From Variovorax paradoxus (GTDB lineage Bacteria > Pseudomonadota > Gammaproteobacteria > Burkholderiales > Burkholderiaceae_C): a DNA stretch of 64,000 nt. Shown piece after piece: positions 45,301-52,593 of this stretch. Position numbers and translations under genes: made by a program. Within the stretch, counting starts at the first letter, position 1. Every line of letters starts with the position of its first letter. The stretch is taken from assembly GCA_016806145.1 (NCBI GenBank), contig CP063167.1:2104501-2168500 (forward strand). The letters run 5' to 3'. The notes beneath the pieces were generated by a model, which made no database searches, was not told where the DNA came from, and worked only from the letters and a program-made list of their open reading frames with translations.

Positions 45301-48300
45301 ACGATCAGTGGTGCGGGTGGTTCGCTCGTCAAGGTGGGCAGCGGCACGCTCGAATTGAGCGGAGCGAACACCTATACCGGCGGCACCACCATCGCCGCGG
45401 GGACGCTGGCGGTGAACAACGCGAGCGGTAGCGCAACAGGAACTGGCGGCGTGCAAGTTCAGTCCGGCGCAACGCTCGCAGGCAATGGCAGCGTCGCAGG
45501 CGCAGTCAGCATCGCCAAGGGCGGCATCCTGTCGGCGGGCAACGGCGGCGTCGGCACGCTGACGCTCGGCGGCCTGAACCTCGCCGAAGGCGCGGTGCTC
45601 AACTACGACCTGGGCCAGGCCAACACGGTCGGCGGCGCGCTCAACGACCGCGTGCAGGTCAACGGCAACCTGCAGCTCGACGGCACGCTCAATGTGGCGC
45701 AATCGAAGGGCGGCGTATTCGGCGCGGGCATCTATCGCCTCATCGACTACACCGGCAGCCTGACCGACAACGGTCTGGACATCGGCAGCGCGCCGATCGC
45801 GGCCAAGGACCTTCAGGTGCAGACCTCGGTGGCCAAGCAGGTCAATCTGGTGAACCGCACGGGCCTGTCGCTGAACTTCTGGGATGGTGGCGACAACACC
45901 AAATACAACGACGGCAAGATCGCGGGCGGCACGGGCACCTGGCGTGTGGGCGTGCCGGGTGACGGCTGGACTGGTGCCGACGGCAAGATCAACGCGGCCT
46001 GGGCGCAGGATCAGTTCGCGGTGTTCAGCGGCACGGGCGGCACGGTCACGGTCAGCAACGCAGGCGGCACGGTGCGCATCAACGGCGCGCAGTTCGCGGC
46101 CGATGGCTATGTGCTGCAGGGCGATGCGATCGAGCTGGGTGCGTCGGGCACGGTGGTGCGTGTGGGCGATGGATCGGGTACCGATACCACGCGCAGCGCG
46201 AGCGTGAATGTGGCGTTGACCGGCGCGGGCGGCCTGGTCAAGGACGACGTGGGTCGCCTGATCCTCGGCGGCACCAACACCTACACCGGCGGCACGACCG
46301 TGAAAGCCGGCGTTCTGCAAGGCAACACGGCGAGCCTGCAAGGCGGCATCGTCAACGATGCGGAAGTCGTGTTCGACCAGGCCAAGACCGGCAGCTATGC
46401 CGGCGCGATGAGCGGCACGGGCAAGCTGCGCAAGATCGGTGCGGGCACGCTGACGCTGAACAGCGTGAACAGCTACGCGGGCGGCACCTTCGTCGACGCG
46501 GGCACCTTGGCCACCGACGTGACCGGTGCACTCGGCAGCGGCGCGGCGAGCGTGGCTTCGGGCGGCACGCTGCAACTGGGTGGCGGCTTCGATGCCGGCA
46601 CCACGGCCATCGGCAACCAAGGCACGGTGCGCTTCCAGGACAAGGCGAGCGCGGGCACGTCGACGATCACCAATGCCGCGGGCGGTGTGCTGGCCTTCGC
46701 GGACGACGCGACGGCCGACAAGGCCACGGTGCTCAACCAGGCCGGCGCGCAGGTGCGCATCGACCAGTCGACCACGGGCGTGAGCTTCGGCTCGCTGAGC
46801 GGCGCGGGCGAGTTCGTGCTCGGCGCCAAGGCGCTCACGCTGGGCGCGAGCGGCGACAGCACCACGCTGTCGGGCACGATCAGCGGCAATGGCGGATCGG
46901 TCGTCAAGGTGGGCGCTGGCACGCTGACGCTCACGGGCGCGAACACCTATACGGGCGGCACCACGGTGGGCGCGGGCACGCTGAGCGTGAACAACAAGAG
47001 CGGCAGTGCGACGGGCACGGGTGCCGTGCAGGTGCAAGCGGGCGCGACGCTCGCGGGCAGTGGCAGCATCGCGGGCGCGGTGACCATCGACAAGGGCGGC
47101 ATCCTCGCTGCGGGCAACAGCCCCGGCACGCTGACGCTCGGTGCGCTCACGCTCGCGGGCGGCTCCACGCTCAACTACGAGTTGGGCCAGGCCGGCGTTC
47201 CTGGCGGCGCGCTCAACGACCTGATCAACGTGACGGGCAACCTGCAACTCGATGGCACCTTGAACGTCGCGCAGTCGGCGGGCGGCAGCTTCGGGCCTGG
47301 CTTGTATCGCTTGATGAGCTACGGCGGCAGCTTCACCGACAACGGTCTGGACATCGGTACGGTGCCGGGCTCGGCCAAGGCAGCCGATCTGCAGGTTCAG
47401 ACCTCGGTGGCGAACCAGGTCAACCTGGTGAACCGCGCGGGCCTGTCGCTGAACTTCTGGGATGGCGGCGACAGCACGAAGTACAACGATGGCCAGATCG
47501 CCGGCGGATCGGGCACCTGGCGCGTGGGCAATCCGCAGCCCTCGATGGATGCCTGGGCCGACATGGACGGCAAGCTCAACGGCAACTGGGCGCAGAACCA
47601 GTTCGCGGTGTTCGGCGGCAAGGCTGGCACCGTGACGGTCGATGCGGCCGGCGGCGCGGTGCGCATCGCCGGTGCGCAGTTCGCCACCGATGGCTATGTG
47701 GTGCAGGGTGATGGCATCGTGGTGGATAACGCCAACTCGGTGATCCGCGTGGGTGATGGCACGGCCGCGGGTGCGACCATGACCGCGACCCTCAATGTGG
47801 CGCTCAGCGGCACGGGCGGCATCTCGAAGGAGGATGCCGGCCGGTTGATCCTCGGTGGCACGAACACCTACACGGGCGGCACGACGGTGAAGGGCGGCGT
47901 CCTGCAGGGCAGTGCGACGAGCCTGCAAGGCAATATCGTCAACAACGCCGAAGTCGCGTTCGATCAGGGCAAGACTGCCGGCACCTATGCGGGCGTGATG
48001 AGCGGCACGGGCAAGCTGCGCAAGATCGGCACGGGCATCTTGACCTTGAGCAGCGCCAACAGCTACAGCGGCGGCACGCTGGTCGATGCGGGCACGCTAA
48101 CGACTGACACCACGGGTGCGTTTGGCTCGGGTCCCGCCAGCATCGCTTCGGGCGCCACGCTGCAGTTCGGCGGCAAGGCGGACGCAGGCAAGCTCGCGAT
48201 CGCCAATGCAGGCACCTTGCGTCTGCAAGACACCGCGAGCGCGGCAGGCGCCACGGTGATCAACGCAGCGGGCGGACAGGTACGCATCGATCTGACGACC

Positions 48301-50004
48301 ACGGGCACGAGCATTGGCTCGCTTGGCGGCGCGGGCGATGTAGTGCTCGGCGCGAAGGCGCTGACCACCGGCGCGCTCGGCATGGACAACACGATCTCGG
48401 GCGCCATCACCGGCACCACGGGCTCGCTCGTCAAGGTCGGCGCAGGCACGCTCACGCTGTCGGGCACGTCCAGCTATAGCGGAGAGACCCGCATCGCAGC
48501 AGGCACCCTGAAGGCCGGCGCGACCAACGCCTTCAGCGCCGCATCGAGCGCTGTGGTCGCCAGCGGCGCCACGCTCGACCTCGGCGGCTTCAGCCAGAAG
48601 ATGGCCGGCCTGACCAACGCCGGCACTGTCTCCCTGCTCGGCACCGTCCCAGGCACGACCTTGACGCTGACCGGCCCCTACGTCGGCAACAACGGCGTGC
48701 TGCGCCTCGGCGCCAAGCTCGACAACCCCGGCATCGCAGACCGCCTGGTGCTCGATGGTGCATCGGCCAGTGCGAGTGGCAAGACCACAGTGCAGGTCAC
48801 CAACCTAGGCGGCCTGGGCGCACGCACCAGCGGCGCGGGCATCGAGCTGATCAGCGCGAAGAACGGCGCCACCACCACCGCGCAAACCAGCAAGGACGCC
48901 TTCGTGCTCTCGGGCGGCCGCGTCGATGCCGGTGCCTACGAGTACCGCCTGTACGCAGGCGATGCGGGTGGTGAAGGCGAGAACTGGTACCTGCGCACCG
49001 AGGCAGAACCCGGAGCCTCGCTGCCGACCTACCGCGCCGAAGCCTCCCTCTTCGCAGCACTTCCGAACCAGCTGCGCCAAAGCAACCTCGGCATGCTCGC
49101 AAGCCTGAGCCAGCGCATCGGCGACGACGACGTACGCGGCAGCGGCGGTGCGAGCTCGAGCATCGACGGCGGCAACCGCCGCGCCTGGGGCCGTCTGATC
49201 TCCACCGACATGGACATCCGCCAGGGAGGCACCGTCTCGCCGCATGCCGAGGGCCGCGTGAGCGGGCTGCAGGCCGGCACCGACCTGTGGGCCAATGCGA
49301 ACTGGCGCGCGGGCATCTACGTGGGCCAGCTCGAGGGCGACACGCGTGTCAGCGGCTTCAGCAGCGGTCTCCTGAACGGCGCCGCGGGTCGCAATGACCT
49401 GCGCAGCCAGTACCTGGGCCTGTACGGCACGTTCACCAGCGACGACGGCTTCTATGCAGACACCGTGCTTCAAGCCGGCCGCCATCGCTACACGGTGCAG
49501 CCGCAACTGAGCGCCGGCGTCACGGGCAAGGGCAACAGCTTCCTGGCCTCGATCGAGGTCGGCAAGGCCTTCGCGCTGGGCACGGGCGGCTGGTCGGTGG
49601 AGCCGCAGCTGCAGCTGATCCATCAGCGCCTGCGCCTGGACGACGTGGCGATCCCCGGTGCGCTGGTGCAGCAGGACGCCGACAGCAGCTGGACCGCACG
49701 CGCGGGCGTTCGCATCAAGGGCAGCTTCGCGACGGGCGCGGGCACGCTGCAGCCGTATGCGCGCCTGAACGTCTATCGCAGCTCGAAGGGCAACGACATC
49801 GCCCGGTTCGTGAACCCGGCGGCGATCACGCCGGTGGGCGCGCCGATCGGCGGCACGAGCACGGAACTGGCCGCAGGCTTCACGCTGGCACTGAGCCAGC
49901 GCACGAGTCTGTATGGCGAACTCGGCAAGCAGTGGGCTTCGGGTGGCGTGGCGCGCGTGGGCAGCTCGGTCAATGCAGGGGTGGGCGTTCGCGTGAAGTG
50001 GTGA
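36322..50004 (+). CDS. Giant autotransporter adhesin with PATR-type beta-helix repeats
   Basis: A 4560-residue type Va autotransporter in one uninterrupted frame. It begins with an extended signal peptide region (MNIAFRSLWNAATGSWVAV, residues 1-24), a hydrophobic core, and a likely cleavage after FPAQA near residue 52. The passenger is Gly/Ser/Thr/Asn-rich beta-helix sequence: a unique part, three 67-88-residue repeats, then five long modules with PATR-like motifs (YTGGTTVAAGTL and variants). Only two cysteines follow the signal, both near residues 54-64. The C-terminal approximately 280 residues (from GNRRAWGRLISTD) form the autotransporter barrel, with YVGQLEGDTRVSGF, repeated amphipathic strands, and a terminal GVGVRVKW ending in an aromatic residue. 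It is exported by Sec, inserted by the BAM complex, and probably surface-attached; adhesion or biofilm is the likely role. No protease or cleavage motif is clear. Confidence 0.93.
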   Translation: MNIAFRSLWNAATGSWVAVPETTRSCGKRSVSTTVAGAALALFATSFFPAQAACTTAGSNVTCSGAANPLAPNFANGSNNLNVTVNPSGSVGVLLGVGGNAMTLTGSNDTLTNNGRIDPTLLGTGLGVLSSGVVMGNATASTQTVTNNGILGGTRGLSLGLTGMALAIQNGAGGTSNITNTGTLSTSPIIGATLSAPDAGVMVGYGGGQVNVDNSGTITGRVGLGSSAGGNTFTNSGIVNGSVSLGANSTNQFVATTDSSVNAAGGVAPAVNLGIGAVTVNFAAAGMVDGGSGGNNTLRLRQGTSLTGTIANGSFLNFNKLDVESGTWTLNGASGVSQATLGSGATAVVDNALSLGKGTVTSNGGALETAVPGLSLANDVVLGTGGLIFTGANGVQLSGAISGGGDLTQASGATLVLSGNNVYTGDSVVLNGVLQVASDANLGLGRLVLDGGTLASTGDLTSARSVVVRANTGSITSTGSAIALTGAIDGGGALSIQANGGAISLTNNANDFRGFVNLAGGATQINAANSLTLGNIATGALTAVSGGTLSLGQGSAASIDSTSASGAVVQGGAISVVGATTVSASGGAGAITLNNAGNDFGGVVHLTGGSTEIADANALTLGNLATGDLTATSNGALSLGQGSAASINATSNNGAIVQSGPLAVAGTTTLNAGTGTITLTEATNSFGGALGIAGGNTAIAAASDLTLGDGSVGGTLALTSGGAITQTGSLSVVGTSSFGATGAIALTDANNDFGAAVSLQGSSIAIRDRNDLTVSSLTNGTNGSVSVIAGGQLVLPSQAIDAGTGNVVLAAEGGQLGISNAVRGANVTLGGRDGIALAADVETAGTLSLNSSQGIAQSSGTITAGTLTGSAAGAVTLSNEANQIGTLGDFSAQGLTVKSGLQLNVTGKVDGGAGTYLMGSNLSISGTVSATDTVLFSTGAIGQTSSGAIVADTLSGTAVGVVNLTGANMVATLGDFDAGSVPGTGDFSFANGRALSITGKVAADNLSFDVSNGAVVTGSLTTRVPGGTTTIASGTRLQIGAGGTAGSISGDVVANGELAFDRSDTVSFGGSIGGSGSLTQAGSGSLDLTGASTYAGGTTVAVGTLSVNNKSGSATGTGDVQVQAGATLAGTGSIAGAVTVDKGGVLSAGNGGAGTLTLGSLSLNAGSVLNYELGQAGVAGGSLNDLIDVNGNLQLDGTLNVSETAGGKFGAGLYRLINYTGTLTDNGLDIGTAPTDAKNLQIQTAVANQVNLVNSEGVTLTLWDGSDPANFNDGKVAGGSGTWRAGGSTASWTGIDGQLNGGWQQDGVAIFSGQAGTVTVDNKGAGGAVRIGGAQFAVDGYTINGDPLTISAPQTVVRVGDGTAASAGMTATINAAIGGAGGLVKDDGGTLVLGGNNSYAGGTTVKGGILQISADNNLGAAGTGLSLDGGTLRIATGSGSLFVPRTVALGTGGGTLDVGNSNFAVGGPISGKGQLTVTGKGGGFSLVAANSYSGGTVLQDAVTVSTVASGVFGSGAVQQQGNGSFVFLLGSASAGSNSYSVGRAATGDINNRLAFGQTATGGSANITVNGSGWQSPAGNALQFGDNATAGSATINNLGGSVYFLQSGSAGGATIANGNNSLLSFIGSATAANAKISNAKGSLVYFADSSSGAGATIGNTAGGVVDVSGSTAKTGVELGSLSGAGGVVLGATRLTVGGLNTSDAISGAVSDKGSVFTQPGSGTGGSIVKVGSGTLALSGANSYTGGTTVAAGTLSVNNAIGSATGTGAVQVQSGATLAGSGSIAGAVTVANGGALSAGNAGVAGGAGTLTVGSLDLGAGSVLNYQLGQAGVAGGSLNDLINVNGNLQLDGTLNVSETAGGKFGAGLYRLINYTGTLTDNGLDIGSAPTGKLAVQTSVANQVNLLNSDGLVLNLWDGGNSANFNDGKIAGGSGTWRAGVPGDNWTDANGLANGTWVQDGFAIFSGQAGTVTVDNKGGFGPVRLGGAQFAVDGYTINGDPLTISAPQTVVRVGDGTGASAGMTATIAASIGGAGGLVKDDGGTLVLTGSNSYTGGTTIKGGILQISADNNLGAFGTGLAIDGGTLRIAAGSAPSFASRALVLGAGGGTIDLGNSLFGLGGPISGNGLLTVTGKGGNLGLVAANSYSGGTVVQGGASIGVGASGAFGSGAVQQQGSDTWVYFYNSASASAAGNSYTIARAGTADSNNRLSFSANSTAGNATITVNGTDWKSPVANYLLFGENTSAGTATIFNQGGSVYFQQASTAASATIANGANSALSFLGTSSVGSAKISNAKGGLVYFAESASGAGGSISNAAGGVVDVSGSIAKTGVELGSLSGAGGVVLGATRLTLGGLGTSDALSGTVSDKGGAFGVPGPGVGGSIVKVGAGTLTLSGANTYTGGTTVAAGTLAVNNASGSATGTGAVQIQGGSTLAGSGSIAGAVSIAKGGVLSAGNGGPGTLTVGGLSLADGAVLNYQLGQANTVGGPLNDLVNVNGDLRLDGTLNVAQSTGGSFGAGLYRLISYTGGLIDAGLDIGTAPGAKTDLQVQTSVSKQVNLVNRAGLSLNFWDGGDPSKYNDGQIAGGSGTWRVGVPGDGWTGADGKINAAWVQDQFAVFSGSASIVSVDGGNGTVRIAGAQFATDGYRVQGDALQLGNAATTVRVGDGTAASAGMTATIASSLTGTGGLVKEDLGTLVLEGANSYSGGTTVKGGILQIASDANLGAASGGLALEGTTLHVTGDTASTRAVSLGAGSNTFDIDLSRTVALNGAVSGAGGLRKTGAGTLQLGAANGYAGGTEVAAGSLQALVTGALGTGPVSVAGNASLAFTDKADAGKLAITLAQRGSAPTDNGGFLAFSDSSSAGSATITANKDATVEFRDTSSAGNAVIENRGGITTLWFNANAGKAQITNFDGGQINLLDDASAGQARFVNESGGLIDLFDRVSADQATVVNNAGARLRIGNLTNAGVGIGSLEGAGSVLLGAKALTTGGLNTSTTVSGTISGAGGSLVKVGSGTLELSGANTYTGGTTIAAGTLAVNNASGSATGTGGVQVQSGATLAGNGSVAGAVSIAKGGILSAGNGGVGTLTLGGLNLAEGAVLNYDLGQANTVGGALNDRVQVNGNLQLDGTLNVAQSKGGVFGAGIYRLIDYTGSLTDNGLDIGSAPIAAKDLQVQTSVAKQVNLVNRTGLSLNFWDGGDNTKYNDGKIAGGTGTWRVGVPGDGWTGADGKINAAWAQDQFAVFSGTGGTVTVSNAGGTVRINGAQFAADGYVLQGDAIELGASGTVVRVGDGSGTDTTRSASVNVALTGAGGLVKDDVGRLILGGTNTYTGGTTVKAGVLQGNTASLQGGIVNDAEVVFDQAKTGSYAGAMSGTGKLRKIGAGTLTLNSVNSYAGGTFVDAGTLATDVTGALGSGAASVASGGTLQLGGGFDAGTTAIGNQGTVRFQDKASAGTSTITNAAGGVLAFADDATADKATVLNQAGAQVRIDQSTTGVSFGSLSGAGEFVLGAKALTLGASGDSTTLSGTISGNGGSVVKVGAGTLTLTGANTYTGGTTVGAGTLSVNNKSGSATGTGAVQVQAGATLAGSGSIAGAVTIDKGGILAAGNSPGTLTLGALTLAGGSTLNYELGQAGVPGGALNDLINVTGNLQLDGTLNVAQSAGGSFGPGLYRLMSYGGSFTDNGLDIGTVPGSAKAADLQVQTSVANQVNLVNRAGLSLNFWDGGDSTKYNDGQIAGGSGTWRVGNPQPSMDAWADMDGKLNGNWAQNQFAVFGGKAGTVTVDAAGGAVRIAGAQFATDGYVVQGDGIVVDNANSVIRVGDGTAAGATMTATLNVALSGTGGISKEDAGRLILGGTNTYTGGTTVKGGVLQGSATSLQGNIVNNAEVAFDQGKTAGTYAGVMSGTGKLRKIGTGILTLSSANSYSGGTLVDAGTLTTDTTGAFGSGPASIASGATLQFGGKADAGKLAIANAGTLRLQDTASAAGATVINAAGGQVRIDLTTTGTSIGSLGGAGDVVLGAKALTTGALGMDNTISGAITGTTGSLVKVGAGTLTLSGTSSYSGETRIAAGTLKAGATNAFSAASSAVVASGATLDLGGFSQKMAGLTNAGTVSLLGTVPGTTLTLTGPYVGNNGVLRLGAKLDNPGIADRLVLDGASASASGKTTVQVTNLGGLGARTSGAGIELISAKNGATTTAQTSKDAFVLSGGRVDAGAYEYRLYAGDAGGEGENWYLRTEAEPGASLPTYRAEASLFAALPNQLRQSNLGMLASLSQRIGDDDVRGSGGASSSIDGGNRRAWGRLISTDMDIRQGGTVSPHAEGRVSGLQAGTDLWANANWRAGIYVGQLEGDTRVSGFSSGLLNGAAGRNDLRSQYLGLYGTFTSDDGFYADTVLQAGRHRYTVQPQLSAGVTGKGNSFLASIEVGKAFALGTGGWSVEPQLQLIHQRLRLDDVAIPGALVQQDADSSWTARAGVRIKGSFATGAGTLQPYARLNVYRSSKGNDIARFVNPAAITPVGAPIGGTSTELAAGFTLALSQRTSLYGELGKQWASGGVARVGSSVNAGVGVRVKW
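37849..38571 (+). repeat. Three short tandem passenger repeats (88, 86, 67 codons)
   Basis: Units start at 37849, 38113 and 38371, each opening with an N-D/S-F-x-G motif (NDFRG, NDFGG, NSFGG), and end before a fourth partial unit (NDFGAAVSLQ) at 38572. Units 1 and 2 share TLGN-x-ATG-x-LTA and LSLGQGSAASI. All boundaries are in frame, so copy number can change without frameshift. Confidence 0.75.
39601..48474 (+). repeat. Five long in-frame tandem modules in the autotransporter
   Basis: Modules start at a Tyr codon in the Y-x-GGTT motif at 39601, 41545, 43501, 45373 and 46948 and end at 48474: 1944, 1956, 1872, 1575 and 1527 bp (648, 652, 624, 525 and 509 codons). Each contains SGSATGTG or the equivalent, SIAGAV, VLNYELGQA or a variant, a LDGTLNV block, a GLYRL segment, a W-DGG block ending in GTWR, and VRVGDG. 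Modules 1 and 2 are closest to each other and are longer because of an extra NSYSGGT region. Module 5 has an altered WADMDG stretch. Confidence 0.8.
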
Positions 50005-50043
50005 GGCTGAGGGCCGGGCAGGCGGCAGGCGCGATAACCGCGA

Positions 50044-50997
50044 CTACGCCCGCCCGTTCTCGCCCGAGGCCCGGATCCACTTCGCCCCGGTCCACTCGCC
50101 GCTGTCGACCGCGGCCTCCATGCAGCGCTTGAGTTCGCCCACCACGCATTGCACCGCCGTGGAGCTGCGCCGCGTCGTCGGCAGCGCCAGGTAGATGCTG
50201 CGCGCGAACTCGGGCGCCGCGATCGGGGCGGCCGACAGCAGGCCGCGTTCGAGCTCGCTGCGGATGGCGACCGCCGGCAGCACCGAGAACCCCACGCCCT
50301 GAACGACGAGGTCGCGCTGGACCGACAGCGCATTGGTCTCGGCCGCGATCCGAAACGGCACGTCGGCGACCGCGCATGCATGCTCCACGAGCCCGCGCAG
50401 GATGTGCGGCTGGCTCGGCAGCACCAGCGGCGCCTGACCCAGCGCGCGCACCTTCACGGGCTTCTTCAGCGAGAGGCCGTGCGCCGCCGGCGCGGTGAGG
50501 CACAGCACCTCCTTGAGCAAGGGCTCCAGACTCACGCTCGGCCGTTGCGGGGCGTCGTACAGTAGCGCCATGTCGAGCTCGCCCGTCTCCAGCCAGCGCG
50601 CGAGATGGTCGGTGTAGCCCACCGACAGCGACACCTGCACGCCGGGGTAGCGGTCCTTGAGCGCCAGCACCAGCGGCGCGGCGAGCAGCTCGCAGCTGCT
50701 CGGCAGCAATCCCACGTTGACGATGCCCGCGATCGACGGGCCCGAGGGCTGGATCTCCGACCTCGCGTTGTCGAGCTCGCGCAGCGCGCGCCGCGAGTAC
50801 TCCACGAGCGTGCGGCCCGCATCCGTCAGCACCATGCCGCCGCGGCTGCGCTCGAACAGCAGCGCGCCGAGGTCGTCCTCCAGCAGCTTGAGCTGCCGCG
50901 AGATCGCGGGCTGCACCACATGAAGAAGCTCGGCGGCGCGCGTCACGCTGCCGGTGTCCGCGATCGCCAGAAAGGCCCGAATCTGCCGCGTGTCCAT
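50044..50997 (-). CDS. LysR-type regulator divergent from the dehydrogenase operon
   Basis: 317 residues from the ATG at 50997 (MDTRQIRAFLAIADTG). The helix-turn-helix SVTRAAELLHVVQPAISRQLKLLEDDLGALLFERS is a textbook LysR N-terminus of the Nac/CysB-like group. The effector domain includes GLVEHACAVADVPFRIAAE and VVQGVGFSVLP. It is divergent from the aldehyde dehydrogenase gene (140-bp gap), so it probably regulates the dehydrogenase-ABC operon. A weak inverted repeat with ATTT and AAAT arms at 51024-51040 could be its site. Its stop is 39 bp from the end of the convergent autotransporter gene. Confidence 0.92.
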   Translation of the reverse strand: MDTRQIRAFLAIADTGSVTRAAELLHVVQPAISRQLKLLEDDLGALLFERSRGGMVLTDAGRTLVEYSRRALRELDNARSEIQPSGPSIAGIVNVGLLPSSCELLAAPLVLALKDRYPGVQVSLSVGYTDHLARWLETGELDMALLYDAPQRPSVSLEPLLKEVLCLTAPAAHGLSLKKPVKVRALGQAPLVLPSQPHILRGLVEHACAVADVPFRIAAETNALSVQRDLVVQGVGFSVLPAVAIRSELERGLLSAAPIAAPEFARSIYLALPTTRRSSTAVQCVVGELKRCMEAAVDSGEWTGAKWIRASGENGRA

Positions 50998-51137
50998 CGC
51001 GTCTCCTGCCAGCAAAAAAAGTGATTTATCGATCAGAAATGGTAATTCGACGGCATGTGAAATGCAAATTTATGATCCCCCCACTTCACACCGGCACCCG
51101 CATCCGCGAGTGGCCCGGCAGCCCAGGAGACAGGACC

Positions 51138-52568
51138 ATGGACATTCAGAAGAACCTCATCGGCGGCGAATGGATCGCCGGCCAGGAATCGATCGCCAGC
51201 ATCAATCCGTCGGACACCCACGACGTGGTGGGCCATTTCGCGCTGGCCGACGCGGCACAGGTCCGCCAGGCCGTGGCGGCCGCGCGCGCCGCCCAGCCGG
51301 CCTGGGCGGCAACCACCACGCAGGTCCGCAGCGACCTGCTGCAACGCACGGCGCACGAGCTCTTCGCGCGCCGCGAGCAGATCGGCGAACTGGTGTCGCG
51401 CGAAGCCGGCAAGACGCGCGCCGAAGGCATCGGCGAAGTCACGCGCGCCAGCCAGATCTTCGGCTTCTTCGCCGGCGAGGCCGTGCGCTACGGCGGCGAG
51501 AACCTCCCTTCGGTGCGGCCGAGCATCGGCGTGCAGACCAGCCGCGAGCCGATCGGCGTGGTGGGCCTGATCACGCCGTGGAACTTCCCCATCGCCATCG
51601 CCGCATGGAAGATCGCGCCCGCGCTCGCCTTCGGCAACACGCTGCTGCTCAAGCCTTCCGAAGAGACGCCCGCGGTGGCGAGCGAACTCTTCCGCGTGCT
51701 CGAGCGCAACGGCCTGCCCGCTGGCGTCGCCAACCTGGTGAATGGCCATGGCGCGGTCGCGGGCGCGGCCATCGTCGATGGCGTCGACGCACTGAGCTTC
51801 ACGGGCAGCGTCGCCACCGGCCGCAAGCTGGCGCAGTCCGCGGTCGCGAAGATGGTGCGCGTGCAGCTCGAGATGGGTGGCAAGAATCCGCTCGTCGTGC
51901 TCGACGACGCCGACCTGCCGCAGGCGGTCGAGTGCGCGCTGAACGGCGCCTTCTTCTCGGCCGGCCAGCGCTGCACCGCATCCAGCCGGCTGATCGTCAC
52001 CGACGGCATCCACGACCGCTTCGTCGAGGCCCTGCGCGCACGCATGCGCGAGGTGCAGGTGGGCCACGCCCTGGCGGCGGGCACCGACATCGGCCCGGTG
52101 ATCAACCAGCGCCAGCTCGACATGATCCAGCGCTACATCGCGGTCGGCAAGGACGAGGGCGCCCGGCTCATCGAAGGCGGCAACGTGCTCGAGCGTTCGA
52201 CGCCCGGGTTCTTCATGGCGCCCACGCTGTTCGTCGACACCCGCAACGACATGCGCATCAATCGCGAGGAGGTGTTCGGCCCGTTCGCCACGGTGATCCG
52301 CGCCCGCGACTACGAGGAAGCGCTCGCGCTGGCCAACGACACCGAATACGGCCTGTCGGCAGGGATCTGCACCCAGTCCCACAAGCACGCGACCCACTTC
52401 CGCCTGAACGTGAAGAGCGGACTGGCCATGGTCAACCTGCCGACCGCGGGCCTCGACTACCACGTGCCCTTCGGCGGCACCAAGGGCTCGAGCTTCGGCC
52501 CGCGCGAGCAGGGAAGCTACGCGGCGGATTTCTACACGCTGACCAAGACCGCCTACATCGGGCATTGA
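51138..52568 (+). CDS. NAD(P)-dependent aldehyde dehydrogenase
   Basis: 476 residues from the ATG at 51138. ALDH landmarks are all present: TPWNFPIAIAAWKIAPALAFGN near residue 140 (catalytic Asn), KPSEETP, FTGSVATGRKLAQ, general base Glu245 in LEMGGKNPLVV, catalytic Cys279 in GQRCTASSR, and EVFGPF near residue 378. It oxidises an aldehyde to an acid in the cytoplasm. The closest broad groups are alpha-ketoglutarate-semialdehyde and succinate-semialdehyde-type dehydrogenases. The next gene encodes a reductase resembling sulfolactaldehyde reductase, so an aldehyde intermediate shared by both enzymes is plausible. First gene after the divergent LysR; 25 bp before the next gene. Confidence 0.92.
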   Translation: MDIQKNLIGGEWIAGQESIASINPSDTHDVVGHFALADAAQVRQAVAAARAAQPAWAATTTQVRSDLLQRTAHELFARREQIGELVSREAGKTRAEGIGEVTRASQIFGFFAGEAVRYGGENLPSVRPSIGVQTSREPIGVVGLITPWNFPIAIAAWKIAPALAFGNTLLLKPSEETPAVASELFRVLERNGLPAGVANLVNGHGAVAGAAIVDGVDALSFTGSVATGRKLAQSAVAKMVRVQLEMGGKNPLVVLDDADLPQAVECALNGAFFSAGQRCTASSRLIVTDGIHDRFVEALRARMREVQVGHALAAGTDIGPVINQRQLDMIQRYIAVGKDEGARLIEGGNVLERSTPGFFMAPTLFVDTRNDMRINREEVFGPFATVIRARDYEEALALANDTEYGLSAGICTQSHKHATHFRLNVKSGLAMVNLPTAGLDYHVPFGGTKGSSFGPREQGSYAADFYTLTKTAYIGH

Positions 52569-52593
52569 TACCAGGAACCACCGGAGACATCGC

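Noticed and set aside
36298..47928. 3876-codon minus-strand open frame as a gene
   Set aside because: It lies antisense to a clear autotransporter gene, is Arg/Ala/His-rich without a domain, has no ribosome-binding site and is explained by codon bias.
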